The notes under the pieces are model-generated. The model was given only the letters and a program-made list of their open reading frames with translations, was not told the origin of the DNA and made no database searches. Source: Thermoplasmata archaeon (GTDB lineage Archaea; Thermoplasmatota; Thermoplasmata; RBG-16-68-12). From it: DNA of 6,938 bases. The translations under genes were made by a program, and so were the position numbers. Positions 1 to 5,603 of the stretch are shown here, one piece after another (positions within the stretch are counted from its first letter, which is position 1; each line of letters opens with the position of its first letter). The DNA lies in the NCBI GenBank assembly GCA_021788795.1, contig JAJYKG010000115.1, forward strand, positions 1 to 6,938, read 5' to 3'.

Positions 1-11
1 TGCTAACCCTG

Positions 12-215
12 ATGCCGCGGCCGCAAACCCTCAAGCATGCGGGCGCCCATCCCTCGCCCGTGGTCGTCCCGGCCCTCTGCCACCTCTGTGGCCGCCCCAC
101 GGTGGCCACCTGCGTCGCATGCGGCCGGCCCGTGTGCGACGCACATCAGGGGCCCGACGGCGTCTGCGTCTCCTGCCGCGGCGGACGGAGGTCGCGCCCC
201 GGCGTGCGCGGCTGA
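12..215 (+). CDS. Small Cys/His-rich zinc-binding protein (5' end may be cut by the window)
   Basis: A 67-residue reading frame with eight regularly spaced potential zinc ligands: C23, C26, C34, C37, C42, H45, C52 and C55 (CxxC-x7-CxxC-x4-CxxH-x6-CxxC). This spacing resembles cross-brace, two-zinc modules such as B-box or HIT-type fingers, which usually mediate protein or nucleic-acid contacts. That family assignment is inference; I do not recognise a specific family. The ligand-bearing core occupies residues 22-57 and the tail is Arg/Gly rich. The start is uncertain: the frame is open back to the window edge, so ATG at 12 may be internal and the protein longer. The stop at 213-215 lies 1 bp from the end of the convergent TPR gene, so the two 3' ends must overlap in their transcripts. 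The ordered ligands make chance unlikely. Confidence 0.6.
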   Translation: MPRPQTLKHAGAHPSPVVVPALCHLCGRPTVATCVACGRPVCDAHQGPDGVCVSCRGGRRSRPGVRG

Positions 216-216
216 C

Positions 217-705
217 TCAGAGCACACGCTTCGCATCTTCCTTGCCGATGTCCATCGCCTTGAGCGCGTACGTGAGCGCCTTGGCGCGGATCATGTCCCG
301 CGTCTTGTCGTCCAGGAACTGCTGCATGGCCACGGGCGCCTTCCGTGCGTAGTTGATCGCGAACTCGGACCAGTAGAACGGGGCGTTGTCCTCGTCCAGG
401 GCCGCGGCCTTGTTGTAGTGCTCCTCGGCCTCGTTGAACCGGCCCAGGTCGACGCAGAAGGACGCGAGGGCGTCGTGGTACTGCGGGTTCTCGGGGTCGA
501 GCTCGATCGCCTTCTTGTAGAGCGCCGAGATCTCATCGGCCTCCACCTTGGGCACACCGAGCGCCGACTCCGCCTTGCCGAAGAACGCGACCGCGTTCTT
601 GGGGTCCGCCTTGCACGCCTTGTCGAAGTGCTTGAAAGCGGTGTCGTAGTCGAGAGCGTTCAGGGCCTGTTCCCCCGCCGCGATCTCCTCCTCGGCGTCC
701 GGCAT
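217..705 (-). CDS. TPR-repeat protein, 162 aa
   Basis: A soluble tetratricopeptide-repeat protein, probably a protein-protein interaction scaffold; the partner is unknown. Residues 5-38 form a clear TPR (GEQALNALDYDTAFKHFDKA followed by DPKN), residues 39-74 a second, slightly longer one ending in ELDPENP, and residues 75-107 a third with LGRFNEAEEHYNKA. The remaining 55 residues are helical and contain a weak fourth repeat (AKALTYALKAMDIGKEDA). There is no signal peptide or membrane segment. I chose ATG at 705 because the repeat begins straight after it and a TATA-like box (736-744) sits about 35 nt upstream, fitting a leaderless or near-leaderless archaeal mRNA. An in-frame ATG at 756 would add 17 residues but would place the TATA box inside the gene. 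It lies 104 bp downstream of pheS on the same strand, with its own promoter. Confidence 0.88.
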   Translation of the reverse strand: MPDAEEEIAAGEQALNALDYDTAFKHFDKACKADPKNAVAFFGKAESALGVPKVEADEISALYKKAIELDPENPQYHDALASFCVDLGRFNEAEEHYNKAAALDEDNAPFYWSEFAINYARKAPVAMQQFLDDKTRDMIRAKALTYALKAMDIGKEDAKRVL

Positions 706-735
706 CGGAATCGTCCGCGACAGACGAGGCGCCGC

Positions 736-744
736 AGATAAAGA
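736..744 (-). promoter_or_regulatory. TATA-like promoter of the TPR gene
   Basis: On the minus strand the segment reads TCTTTATCT, close to the archaeal TATA consensus (TTTAWA), in otherwise GC-rich DNA. Its centre is about 35 nt upstream of the ATG at 705, so a start site about 26 nt downstream would leave a leader of roughly 9 nt. No Shine-Dalgarno sequence precedes 705, which agrees with leaderless translation. The box is read by eye only. Confidence 0.45.
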
Positions 745-809
745 TTGCCGTTGCATTCTCAACGCGCTGCGAGGATAGGGATTCCGCGGCATCCCCGGAG
801 CGGTGGCGA

Positions 810-2336
810 TCAGAGGAGGGCCTTGTGGTCCCGGAGCCAGTCCAGGTCGCTCAGGTACAGCTGGCGGATGTCCGTGATCCCCTCGAGGGCCATGATCACG
901 CGCTCGAGGCCGAGCCCCCACGCCAGCACGGGCGTGCCGATGCCCAGGGGCTTCGTGACCTCCGGGCGGAAGATGCCGCTGCCGCCGAGCTCCATCCACC
1001 GGCCGTCGGGCAGCTGGACCTCCGGCTCCATGCTCGGCTCCGTGTACGGGAAGTATCCCGGACGGAACTTGCAGCCGAGGAAGCCCAGGCGGCGATAGAA
1101 CTCCTCGATAGTCCCGATGAGCTGGGCGAGGCTCGCGCCTTCCTCCATGACGACGCCTTCGACCTGGTGGAACTCGGGCAGGTGCTTCCAGTCGATCGCG
1201 TCCCGCCGGAAGTTGCGACCGATGATGAACGCCTTCTGCGGCGGCTCCGGGTGCTCGCTGAGCCACTGGATCGTGATCGCCGTCGTGTGGGAACGGAGCA
1301 GGGCGCGCTCCGCCTCGCCCTTCTGCCAGGCGTACCGCCAGCCCCTGCTCCCGGTGCCGCCACCCGTCTCGTGCGCGTCCGCGACCTTGCGGACGACCGC
1401 GTCGTCCGGGAGGGGAACGGTCCGCGGCTTGGAGAGGTAGAAGGAGTCCAGCTGGTCCCTGGCCGGGTGGTCCTGCGGCTGGAAGAGGGCGTCGTAGTTC
1501 CAGAACGCGCTCTGGACGAAGTCGCCGTCTATCTCCGTGAAGCCCATCTCGAGGAAGATCCGGCGGATGCGCTCGATGTACGCGCCCAGGACGTGGCGCT
1601 TCCCCGGCCACGCGAGCGGCGCGAACGCCCGGGTATCGTACCGCCGGAAGTCCACCTGCCGCCACTTGCCGTCCCGCAGCAGGTCCGTCGTGAGGACCGT
1701 GGCCTCGGGCTTCAGCTCCAGTCCCGCGGCCACGACCTTCTCGCCCGCCGGTGTGAGGGCGACCTCCCGCCGCACGGCCTCCCGCTCGCGCACGAGGTCC
1801 TGGCGCGACTTCAGGTCCCGGAGGACCTTCGGGTCCGCGGCGTCCTCGCCGAGCTCACCCTTGGCCATGCGCGCCAAAAGCTCCTCGTCGGGTGTGCGGC
1901 CGCCCACCGCGGAGCGCCCCGCATCCGTGGCCACGAGGAAGCTCCCCTCCGCTCCCTTCTCCACGGTGGCCCAGCCTTTCCGCCGCAGCCAGCCGAGGGC
2001 GATGGCCAGCTCCGCGTCGTCGAGCTTGGCCGCGGACAGGAGCTTGGGGACGGGCATGCGGCCCCCCGCCTTCAGGAGCGCCCGGAGGGCCTTCCGCTCC
2101 GGCAGGGGCTTGCGCGCGAGCCCGGGCCGCGCGAGCCGGTACGTCCGGAGGACGCGCTCCTTCATCGTGACCAGGCCCTTCGCCTGGAGCCACGAGGCCG
2201 CGTTCATCACCTCGACGAGCTCTTTGAACTTCCCCTTCTCGCGGATCTCCTCGGGGGACGCGCGCTTCCGCTCCCGCAGGGCCAGGAGGACCCGCTTCTC
2301 GAGGTAGCTGAGCTCCGAGGCGATATCGCGAGGCAT
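810..2336 (-). CDS. pheS: Phenylalanine--tRNA ligase alpha subunit, archaeal type
   Basis: Catalytic alpha chain of the (alpha-beta)2 phenylalanyl-tRNA synthetase (EC 6.1.1.20), which attaches Phe to tRNA-Phe in the cytoplasm. The product is 508 residues, normal for archaeal PheS. Residues 1 to about 215 are winged-helix-like modules rich in Lys/Arg, as in the tRNA-binding N-terminus of archaeal and eukaryotic enzymes. The class II catalytic core follows: FWNYDALFQPQDHPARD at about 278-294, LLRSHTTA at about 346-353 (motif 2 region), HQVEG near 390, the signature YFPYTEPSMEPEV at about 428-440, and motif 3 GLGLERV near 474-480, with the typical ending DIRQLYLSDLDWLRD. The start at 2336 begins the conserved N-terminus and lies about 27 nt from a TATA-like box; upstream in-frame sequence to 2753 is low-complexity Arg/Pro noise. 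The beta-subunit gene pheT is not adjacent; the next gene on this strand is the TPR protein. Confidence 0.97.
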   Translation of the reverse strand: MPRDIASELSYLEKRVLLALRERKRASPEEIREKGKFKELVEVMNAASWLQAKGLVTMKERVLRTYRLARPGLARKPLPERKALRALLKAGGRMPVPKLLSAAKLDDAELAIALGWLRRKGWATVEKGAEGSFLVATDAGRSAVGGRTPDEELLARMAKGELGEDAADPKVLRDLKSRQDLVREREAVRREVALTPAGEKVVAAGLELKPEATVLTTDLLRDGKWRQVDFRRYDTRAFAPLAWPGKRHVLGAYIERIRRIFLEMGFTEIDGDFVQSAFWNYDALFQPQDHPARDQLDSFYLSKPRTVPLPDDAVVRKVADAHETGGGTGSRGWRYAWQKGEAERALLRSHTTAITIQWLSEHPEPPQKAFIIGRNFRRDAIDWKHLPEFHQVEGVVMEEGASLAQLIGTIEEFYRRLGFLGCKFRPGYFPYTEPSMEPEVQLPDGRWMELGGSGIFRPEVTKPLGIGTPVLAWGLGLERVIMALEGITDIRQLYLSDLDWLRDHKALL

Positions 2337-2755
2337 TGCCCCGCGGATGGGCTCCCCCGGTAAAGGTTTTTGCCGCGGCGGACCGCACCGGATGGAGCCC
2401 GCGGTCGCTCCTCGACGCCCCGGCGCAGGCCGGCCGCGATGCCGGAGTCGGCGACGAGGCCGCCGCACGCACAGAGGACCGTCGGCACGAATCCGATGGT
2501 GCCCCTCGTCTCCCAGAAGGCCCCCACGACACGGCCGGTCACGGCGGCGGCGCACTCGGCCGCGAGCAGGGAGGGCGAGGCAACCCCGAACGCGAGGACG
2601 ATGCGGATGGGCGCGGAGACAAGGGAGCCGACGAACCCGAGGGCCGCCCCCGGGAGAACCCGCCGAGCGGGGGACCGCCCGGATGCGCGGGCGGAAGCGG
2701 CCCGGCGCCTGGACCCGTTGGGAACCGGGAGGGGAGGCTCCGCGGTCTCCCACTC
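2207..2755 (-). pseudogene. Possible relic or frameshifted hydrophobic ORF upstream of pheS
   Basis: This minus-strand frame is open from just after a TGA at 2756-2758 to a stop at 2207-2209. From about 2755 to 2370 its base use is coding-like by my hand count: GC roughly 87% at codon position 3, 75% at position 1 and 64% at position 2. It encodes a basic stretch, then hydrophobic segments (GAALGFVGSLV, RIVLAFGVASPSLLAA, GTIGFVPTVLCACGGLV) that suggest two or three membrane passes. There is no ATG, GTG or TTG before the GTG at 2542, which lies after the first hydrophobic segments, and the frame runs 130 bp into pheS. A decayed gene, an N-terminal frameshift (a GTG at 2753 in another frame sits at a leaderless distance from the 2782-2789 TATA box), or chance are all possible. 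I do not recognise the product. Confidence 0.25.
2359..2372 (-). promoter_or_regulatory. TATA/BRE-like promoter of pheS
   Basis: The minus strand reads CAAAAACCTTTACC, an A-rich BRE-like stretch followed by CTTTACC, the only AT-rich patch nearby. The TTTA core is about 27 nt from the pheS ATG at 2336, the archaeal TATA-to-start-site distance, so transcription should begin at or next to the start codon (a leaderless mRNA). A GGGGGA at about 2353-2358 lies too far from the ATG to be a good ribosome-binding site. Confidence 0.5.
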
Positions 2756-2781
2756 TCAGAGATGAGAACTACGGCACGGCC

Positions 2782-2789
2782 CTTATAAG
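2782..2789 (+). promoter_or_regulatory. Palindromic TATA box of the KaiC/GTPase/Roadblock operon
   Basis: CTTATAAG is a strong archaeal TATA-like element in a GC-rich setting, 80 nt upstream of the first operon gene. A start site about 26 nt downstream (near 2812) would give a leader of roughly 58 nt that carries a Shine-Dalgarno sequence, in contrast to the near-leaderless genes on the left. The octamer is a perfect palindrome, so it could also fire leftward. Confidence 0.5.
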
Positions 2790-2855
2790 CGAAATCGGGG
2801 CATCGAGCCGCCCAGTGAACGAGGTCTCACGCCGTCGGCCCAGAGCGGAAGCCCC

Positions 2856-2863
2856 GAGAGGGT
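2856..2863 (+). promoter_or_regulatory. Ribosome-binding site of the first operon gene
   Basis: GAGAGGGT ends 6 nt before the ATG at 2870. It partly matches the archaeal Shine-Dalgarno sequence (GGAGGTGA) and supports 2870 as the start. Confidence 0.5.
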
Positions 2864-2869
2864 CCCCCC

Positions 2870-3535
2870 ATGGATGACCTGCGTTTCCCCGCGAACTATG
2901 CGGTCCTGCTGGCCGGGCCTGCGGGCGTCGGCAAGTTCGAGTACATGATCGCCCACGCGCGGGAGGCCTTGCGCGTCGGGGAGCGCGTCGTCTTCGTCAC
3001 GCTCGACCTGCACCCGAACGAGGTGCGCGCGCGGGCGAAGGACCTCCAGCTCGACCTCGAGGCCTACGAGGGCCGGACCTTTGCCTTCGTGGACTGCTAC
3101 AGCGCGACGGCCTCGGACCGGCCGGAGCCGCCCGCGGGCCGGAAGACCTTCGTCGTTTCGAGCTTCAGCAACCTGGAGGGCATCGGCATGGCGATGAGCA
3201 AGGCGGCCCAGGAGCTCGGGACGCCGGTGCGCATCTACTTCTACACGATCTCCACGCTCTTCCTGCACAACTCCACGCAGGCCATCGCGAAGTTCTTCCA
3301 GATCGTCACGAGCCGCGCGAAGATGAACATGGGCTTCATCCTCTACGCGGTCCACGAGGGCGTCCACGACGCCATGACGATGAACCTCCTGCGCTCCCTG
3401 GTGGACGGCGTGATCGAGATGCGCTTCACGGACGCGATGGACCACGAGGTCCGCATGCACCACATGCGCGGCTTCCGCGTCGACAGCACGTGGCACCCGT
3501 TCGTCCAGATGCCCGGCCCCCAGGAGGAGTCCTGA
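2870..3535 (+). CDS. KaiC/RadA-like RecA-fold protein with degenerate nucleotide site (probable pseudo-ATPase)
   Basis: A 221-residue, single-domain member of the RecA superfamily (KaiC/GvpD/RAD55 group). Residues 12-23 contain a P-loop-like GPAGVGKF, but the Thr/Ser that coordinates Mg is Phe23. The Walker B strand at 122-129 reads IYFYTIST, with Tyr125 where KaiC-type proteins have Asp. At the glutamate-switch position the strand reads VTLDLHPNEV, lacking the usual Glu-Glu pair. The C-terminus (EVRMHHMRGFRVDSTWHPF) matches the terminal beta-hairpin common to archaeal KaiC-like proteins. The N-terminal G-LD-LGGG motif seen in the two other KaiC domains of this operon is missing. I infer a catalytically dead partner that might still bind nucleotide through Lys22. 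It is the first gene of the operon, and its stop overlaps the likely start of the fusion gene downstream. There is no signal peptide or membrane segment. Confidence 0.85.
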   Translation: MDDLRFPANYAVLLAGPAGVGKFEYMIAHAREALRVGERVVFVTLDLHPNEVRARAKDLQLDLEAYEGRTFAFVDCYSATASDRPEPPAGRKTFVVSSFSNLEGIGMAMSKAAQELGTPVRIYFYTISTLFLHNSTQAIAKFFQIVTSRAKMNMGFILYAVHEGVHDAMTMNLLRSLVDGVIEMRFTDAMDHEVRMHHMRGFRVDSTWHPFVQMPGPQEES

Positions 3536-4713
3536 CGGGGACGGAAAGCGAGGCGGGCCGCGTCAAGACGGGCATCCAGGTGCTCGACGACCGCCTGGGC
3601 GGCGGCTTCCCGCGGACCTCGACGCTCCTCCTGTTCAGCGACAAGCCGACGGAGAAGCGCGTCTTCGCGGAGAACTTCGTCGTGGAGGGGGCCCGGCACC
3701 AGGAGACGGTCCTCTACGTGGACTTCTACCGCATGCCCTCCCTGGCGCGCGCGGAGCTGTCCCGCTTCGGCCGGTTCCCCCAGGACCGCCTCGTGTTCGT
3801 CGACGCGATCTCGGCCCAGCTCATGGTCGAGAGCGCCGAGGCCTACCACGTGGACCGCATCGACAGCCTCGCGGACACCGTGGACGTCATCGTCCGCGCG
3901 ATCCAGGAGGAGCGGCCCTCCCGGGTCGTGATCGACTCCATGGAGTTCCTCTCGGACCGCTTCCCGCGCGACGCCCTCCTGGACCAGTGGCGCCGCATCA
4001 TCGCCGAGGCGAAGGCCGCCGGCAGCGTCGTGTGCTTCCTCTTCATCAACTGGACCTACCAGGAGCGGGACCTGGGCGCGATCCGCGCGCTCTCCGACTT
4101 CGTCCTCGAGTTCCAGTCGTCCATGCGCGGGGGCATCGTCCGGAACTCCATGCGCATCTCCCAGATGGCCGAGGGCGGCGTCCGGACGAACTGGATCCCC
4201 TACACGTTCAAGGACCTCATCGGCGTGACCGTGTACTTCCCGCGGCTCATGGTCACGGGCCCGTTCAACGCGGGCAAGTCGACCGTCGTCAAGGCCCTCT
4301 GCGAGAAGTCCGTCAGCATCGACCGCATGGGCACGACGGTCGCCTTCGACTATGGCAACGTGAACATCACGGGCATCGAGGCCGAGATCTTCGGCACCCC
4401 CGGCCAGGAGCGATTCGAGTTCATCTTCCAGATCTTCGCCCGCGAGGTGAGCGGCGTCCTGCTCGTGGTCGACGCCACGCGGCCCGAGGACTTCGAGCGG
4501 GCGAAGCACATGCTCGCCCTCATCGGCCCGCACATCCCGTACGTGGTCCTGGCGAACAAGTCGGATCTCCCGGGGGCGCTGAAGCCGGAGGCGGTCGCCG
4601 GCCAGATGGACCTCCCCGACGGCACGCCCGTCGTCGCGACGGTGGCCACGGAGAGCAAGGGCGTCCGGGACGCGCTCCTCATCCTGGCCGAGATGATCAT
4701 CGGGGTGAGGTGA
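3490..4713 (+). CDS. KaiC-like domain (no P-loop) fused to a Ras/MglA-like GTPase
   Basis: A two-domain protein; numbering is from GTG 3490. Residues 25-245 are KaiC-like: RLGGGFP (35-41) is intact, but the Walker A slot reads DKPTEKRV (51-58), with every Gly and the Lys lost, while Walker B VVIDSMEFL (Asp149) remains. Residues 253-407 are a small GTPase: G1 GPFNAGKST (257-265), G2 threonines 282-283, G3 GTPGQERF (302-309), G4 NKSD (356-359) and G5-like ATESK (386-390). In G3 the Ras Asp57 is Gly302, while Gly305 and Gln306 stay, as in MglA/COG2229-type prokaryotic GTPases (including Streptomyces CvnD). The GTPase is probably active and regulated by the Roadblock proteins just downstream. GTG 3490 is the only canonical in-frame start, but it overlaps the upstream gene by 46 bp and has no ribosome-binding site. 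A strong site instead points to ACG at 3535, which would give 392 residues. Confidence 0.88.
   Translation: MAPVRPDARPPGGVLTGTESEAGRVKTGIQVLDDRLGGGFPRTSTLLLFSDKPTEKRVFAENFVVEGARHQETVLYVDFYRMPSLARAELSRFGRFPQDRLVFVDAISAQLMVESAEAYHVDRIDSLADTVDVIVRAIQEERPSRVVIDSMEFLSDRFPRDALLDQWRRIIAEAKAAGSVVCFLFINWTYQERDLGAIRALSDFVLEFQSSMRGGIVRNSMRISQMAEGGVRTNWIPYTFKDLIGVTVYFPRLMVTGPFNAGKSTVVKALCEKSVSIDRMGTTVAFDYGNVNITGIEAEIFGTPGQERFEFIFQIFAREVSGVLLVVDATRPEDFERAKHMLALIGPHIPYVVLANKSDLPGALKPEAVAGQMDLPDGTPVVATVATESKGVRDALLILAEMIIGVR
3523..3529 (+). promoter_or_regulatory. Ribosome-binding site pointing to an ACG start at 3535
   Basis: GGAGGAG is followed by a 5-nt spacer and then ACG at 3535-3537, whose A is the last base of the upstream TGA stop. 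This has the layout of a TGATG stop-start overlap with ATG replaced by ACG. The KaiC domain begins about ten residues later, as expected for the family. Initiation at ACG, an error in the sequence, or use of GTG 3490 are the alternatives. Confidence 0.5.
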
Positions 4714-4714
4714 G

Positions 4715-5116
4715 ATGGCGGCAGGCATCCACGGGCGGCTCATCGCGGTCCTCCAGGAGCTCCGGCGGATCCCGGACGTCCTCGCGGTCGCCCTCGCCCG
4801 CCGGGACGGGCTGCTCATCGCCCATGTCCTCCCGAAGTCCATGGACCCCAAGCGGATCGCGGCCATGGCCGCGTCCATCGTCGGCACGTCGGAGATGGCC
4901 GCGGGCGAGATGGGGCTCGGGCCGTTCTTCCAGTCCATCGTCGACAGCGGCAGCGCGAAGATGCTCGCCACGGGCGCGGGCGAGGAGGGCATCCTGATCA
5001 CGATCGTCCGCACGGACGCGAACATGGGGCTCGTCCTCCTCAGCGTCGGAAAGGCGGTCCAGGCCGTCTCGAACCTCCTGGAAGAGGCCGCGGTGGAACC
5101 GGAGGCGCGCGCGTGA
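4715..5116 (+). CDS. Roadblock/LC7-domain protein 1, probable GTPase regulator
   Basis: A 133-residue protein filled by one Roadblock/LC7 domain: an opening amphipathic helix (residues 5-19), a strand-turn ALARRDGLLIAH with the typical DG turn (Asp31-Gly32), the helix around AAMAASIVGTSEMA (49-62), strands at TGAGEEGILITIV, and DANMGLVLLSV before the last helix. Roadblock proteins dimerise and bind Ras-like GTPases; MglB is a GTPase-activating protein for MglA, and CvnB is the Roadblock member of Cvn operons. By position this one should act on the GTPase encoded 1 bp upstream; whether it is an activator, exchange factor or scaffold cannot be read from sequence. ATG 4715 follows the previous stop by one base, and GGTGA at 4704-4708 provides a ribosome-binding site 6 nt away. 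It is about half identical to the next gene product. Confidence 0.9.
   Translation: MAAGIHGRLIAVLQELRRIPDVLAVALARRDGLLIAHVLPKSMDPKRIAAMAASIVGTSEMAAGEMGLGPFFQSIVDSGSAKMLATGAGEEGILITIVRTDANMGLVLLSVGKAVQAVSNLLEEAAVEPEARA
4877..4899 (+). repeat. Copy 1 of a 23-bp exact direct repeat within the Roadblock genes
   Basis: The 23 bases here are identical to 5272-5294 and lie in the same codon phase in both Roadblock genes, encoding IVGTSEMA. Flanking bases differ. It marks the most conserved core of the paralogous pair. Confidence 0.85.
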
Positions 5117-5496
5117 CGGACGTCTGGGGGCAGCTCGAGCAGACCATCGAAGAGCTCTCCAACCTCTCGGACATCAAGGCCGCCGCGGTCGTGCGGCGGG
5201 ACGGGCTCGTGATCACTCACACCCTGCCCGACGGCGTCGACCCGAGGGGTGGGGCCGCGATGACCGCGGCGATCGTCGGCACGTCGGAGATGGCGACCGT
5301 GCAGCTCGGACAGGGACGCTTCGAGCGCGCGATCGTCGAGTCCGACGAGGGCAAGCTCCTCAGCCTCGGCGCCGGGGAGGAGGCCCTCCTCGTCGCCCTC
5401 GTGTACAAGGACGCCAACCTGGGCCTCGTCCTCATGGGGATGGAGAGGGCCGCCCACGCGGTCGACGAGATCCTCCACCGGGAGGGGGGCTCATGA
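5113..5496 (+). CDS. Roadblock/LC7-domain protein 2, paralogue of the preceding gene
   Basis: A 127-residue Roadblock/LC7 protein. It aligns with the preceding product without gaps over about 106 residues, with roughly 52 identities by eye. Shared landmarks are RRDGL (residues 28-32), IVGTSEMA (54-61), GAGEE and DANxGLVL. The pair could form heterodimers or give two regulators of one GTPase (inference). The start is GTG 5113, overlapping the previous TGA as GTGA, with GGAGG at 5101-5105 and a 7-nt spacer, so translation is coupled. The hydrophobic core is that of a soluble domain, with no membrane segment. The 3' end overlaps a possible 36-codon ORF by ATGA at 5493-5496. Confidence 0.9.
   Translation: MTDVWGQLEQTIEELSNLSDIKAAAVVRRDGLVITHTLPDGVDPRGGAAMTAAIVGTSEMATVQLGQGRFERAIVESDEGKLLSLGAGEEALLVALVYKDANLGLVLMGMERAAHAVDEILHREGGS
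5272..5294 (+). repeat. Copy 2 of the 23-bp exact direct repeat
   Basis: Identical to 4877-4899 and in phase with it. Identical codons for seven consecutive residues, in genes otherwise only about half identical in protein, suggest strong constraint, local gene conversion, or simply shared codon preference. Confidence 0.85.
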
Positions 5497-5603
5497 CGCG
5501 TCCCGGAACGGCGGGCTTCCGTGCGGCCGCGCGCGCGGCAACGGCCCGCAGCGGCGGCGCACGCGACGACAATTCCTCGGAGGCGGACGACCATGGAGAC
5601 TAA
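5493..5603 (+). CDS. Possible 36-aa ORF linking the second Roadblock and KaiC genes
   Basis: An ATG at 5493 overlaps the Roadblock 2 stop as ATGA and follows GGAGG (5481-5485) with a 7-nt spacer. The frame runs 36 codons to a TAA at 5601-5603, 11 bp inside the KaiC gene. The peptide is Arg/Ala rich in its first half and Asp/Glu/Asn/Ser rich at its end, with no recognisable domain. It could be a coupling ORF that carries ribosomes across the otherwise untranslated 96-nt gap, or a chance frame, since the GGAGG also encodes the Roadblock 2 C-terminus. I do not recognise a function. Confidence 0.25.
   Translation: MTRPGTAGFRAAARAATARSGGARDDNSSEADDHGD
5579..5583 (+). promoter_or_regulatory. Ribosome-binding site deciding the KaiC start
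   Basis: GGAGG with a 9-nt spacer precedes ATG 5593, supporting this start over an upstream in-frame GTG at 5521, which would add 24 Arg/Ala-rich residues unlike a KaiC N-terminus. Confidence 0.6.

Noticed and set aside
706..809. Rho-independent-type terminator or RNA gene between pheS and the TPR gene
   Set aside because: I found no T-run with a stem and no tRNA-like fold; apart from the TATA-like box this gap holds nothing I can support.
825..2363. Long + strand open frame of 512 codons opposite pheS
   Set aside because: It is the complement of pheS in GC-rich DNA, made of Arg/Leu/Glu/Pro-rich sequence with no family motif; pheS on the other strand is unmistakable.
2337..2753. N-terminal extension of pheS to GTG 2753
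   Set aside because: The extension would be about 139 Arg/Pro/Gly-rich residues unlike any PheS; ATG 2336 gives a normal family length and has a promoter at the right distance.
2336..2788. 150-codon + strand frame in the gap between pheS and the operon
   Set aside because: It is in exact register with the minus-strand hydrophobic frame; the high-GC codon position favours the minus strand and the + translation is Gly/Arg/Pro/Glu low complexity.
3987..4997. 336-codon + strand frame overlapping the fusion and first Roadblock genes
   Set aside because: Out-of-frame reading, His/Arg/Gly/Pro rich, crossing a gene boundary; the real frames there carry the GTPase and Roadblock motifs.
3343..5478. 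711-codon minus-strand open frame across the operon
   Set aside because: It spans four genes with clear domains on the + strand and reads as low-complexity Arg/Asp/Glu/Val/Leu sequence, typical of an antisense shadow at high GC.
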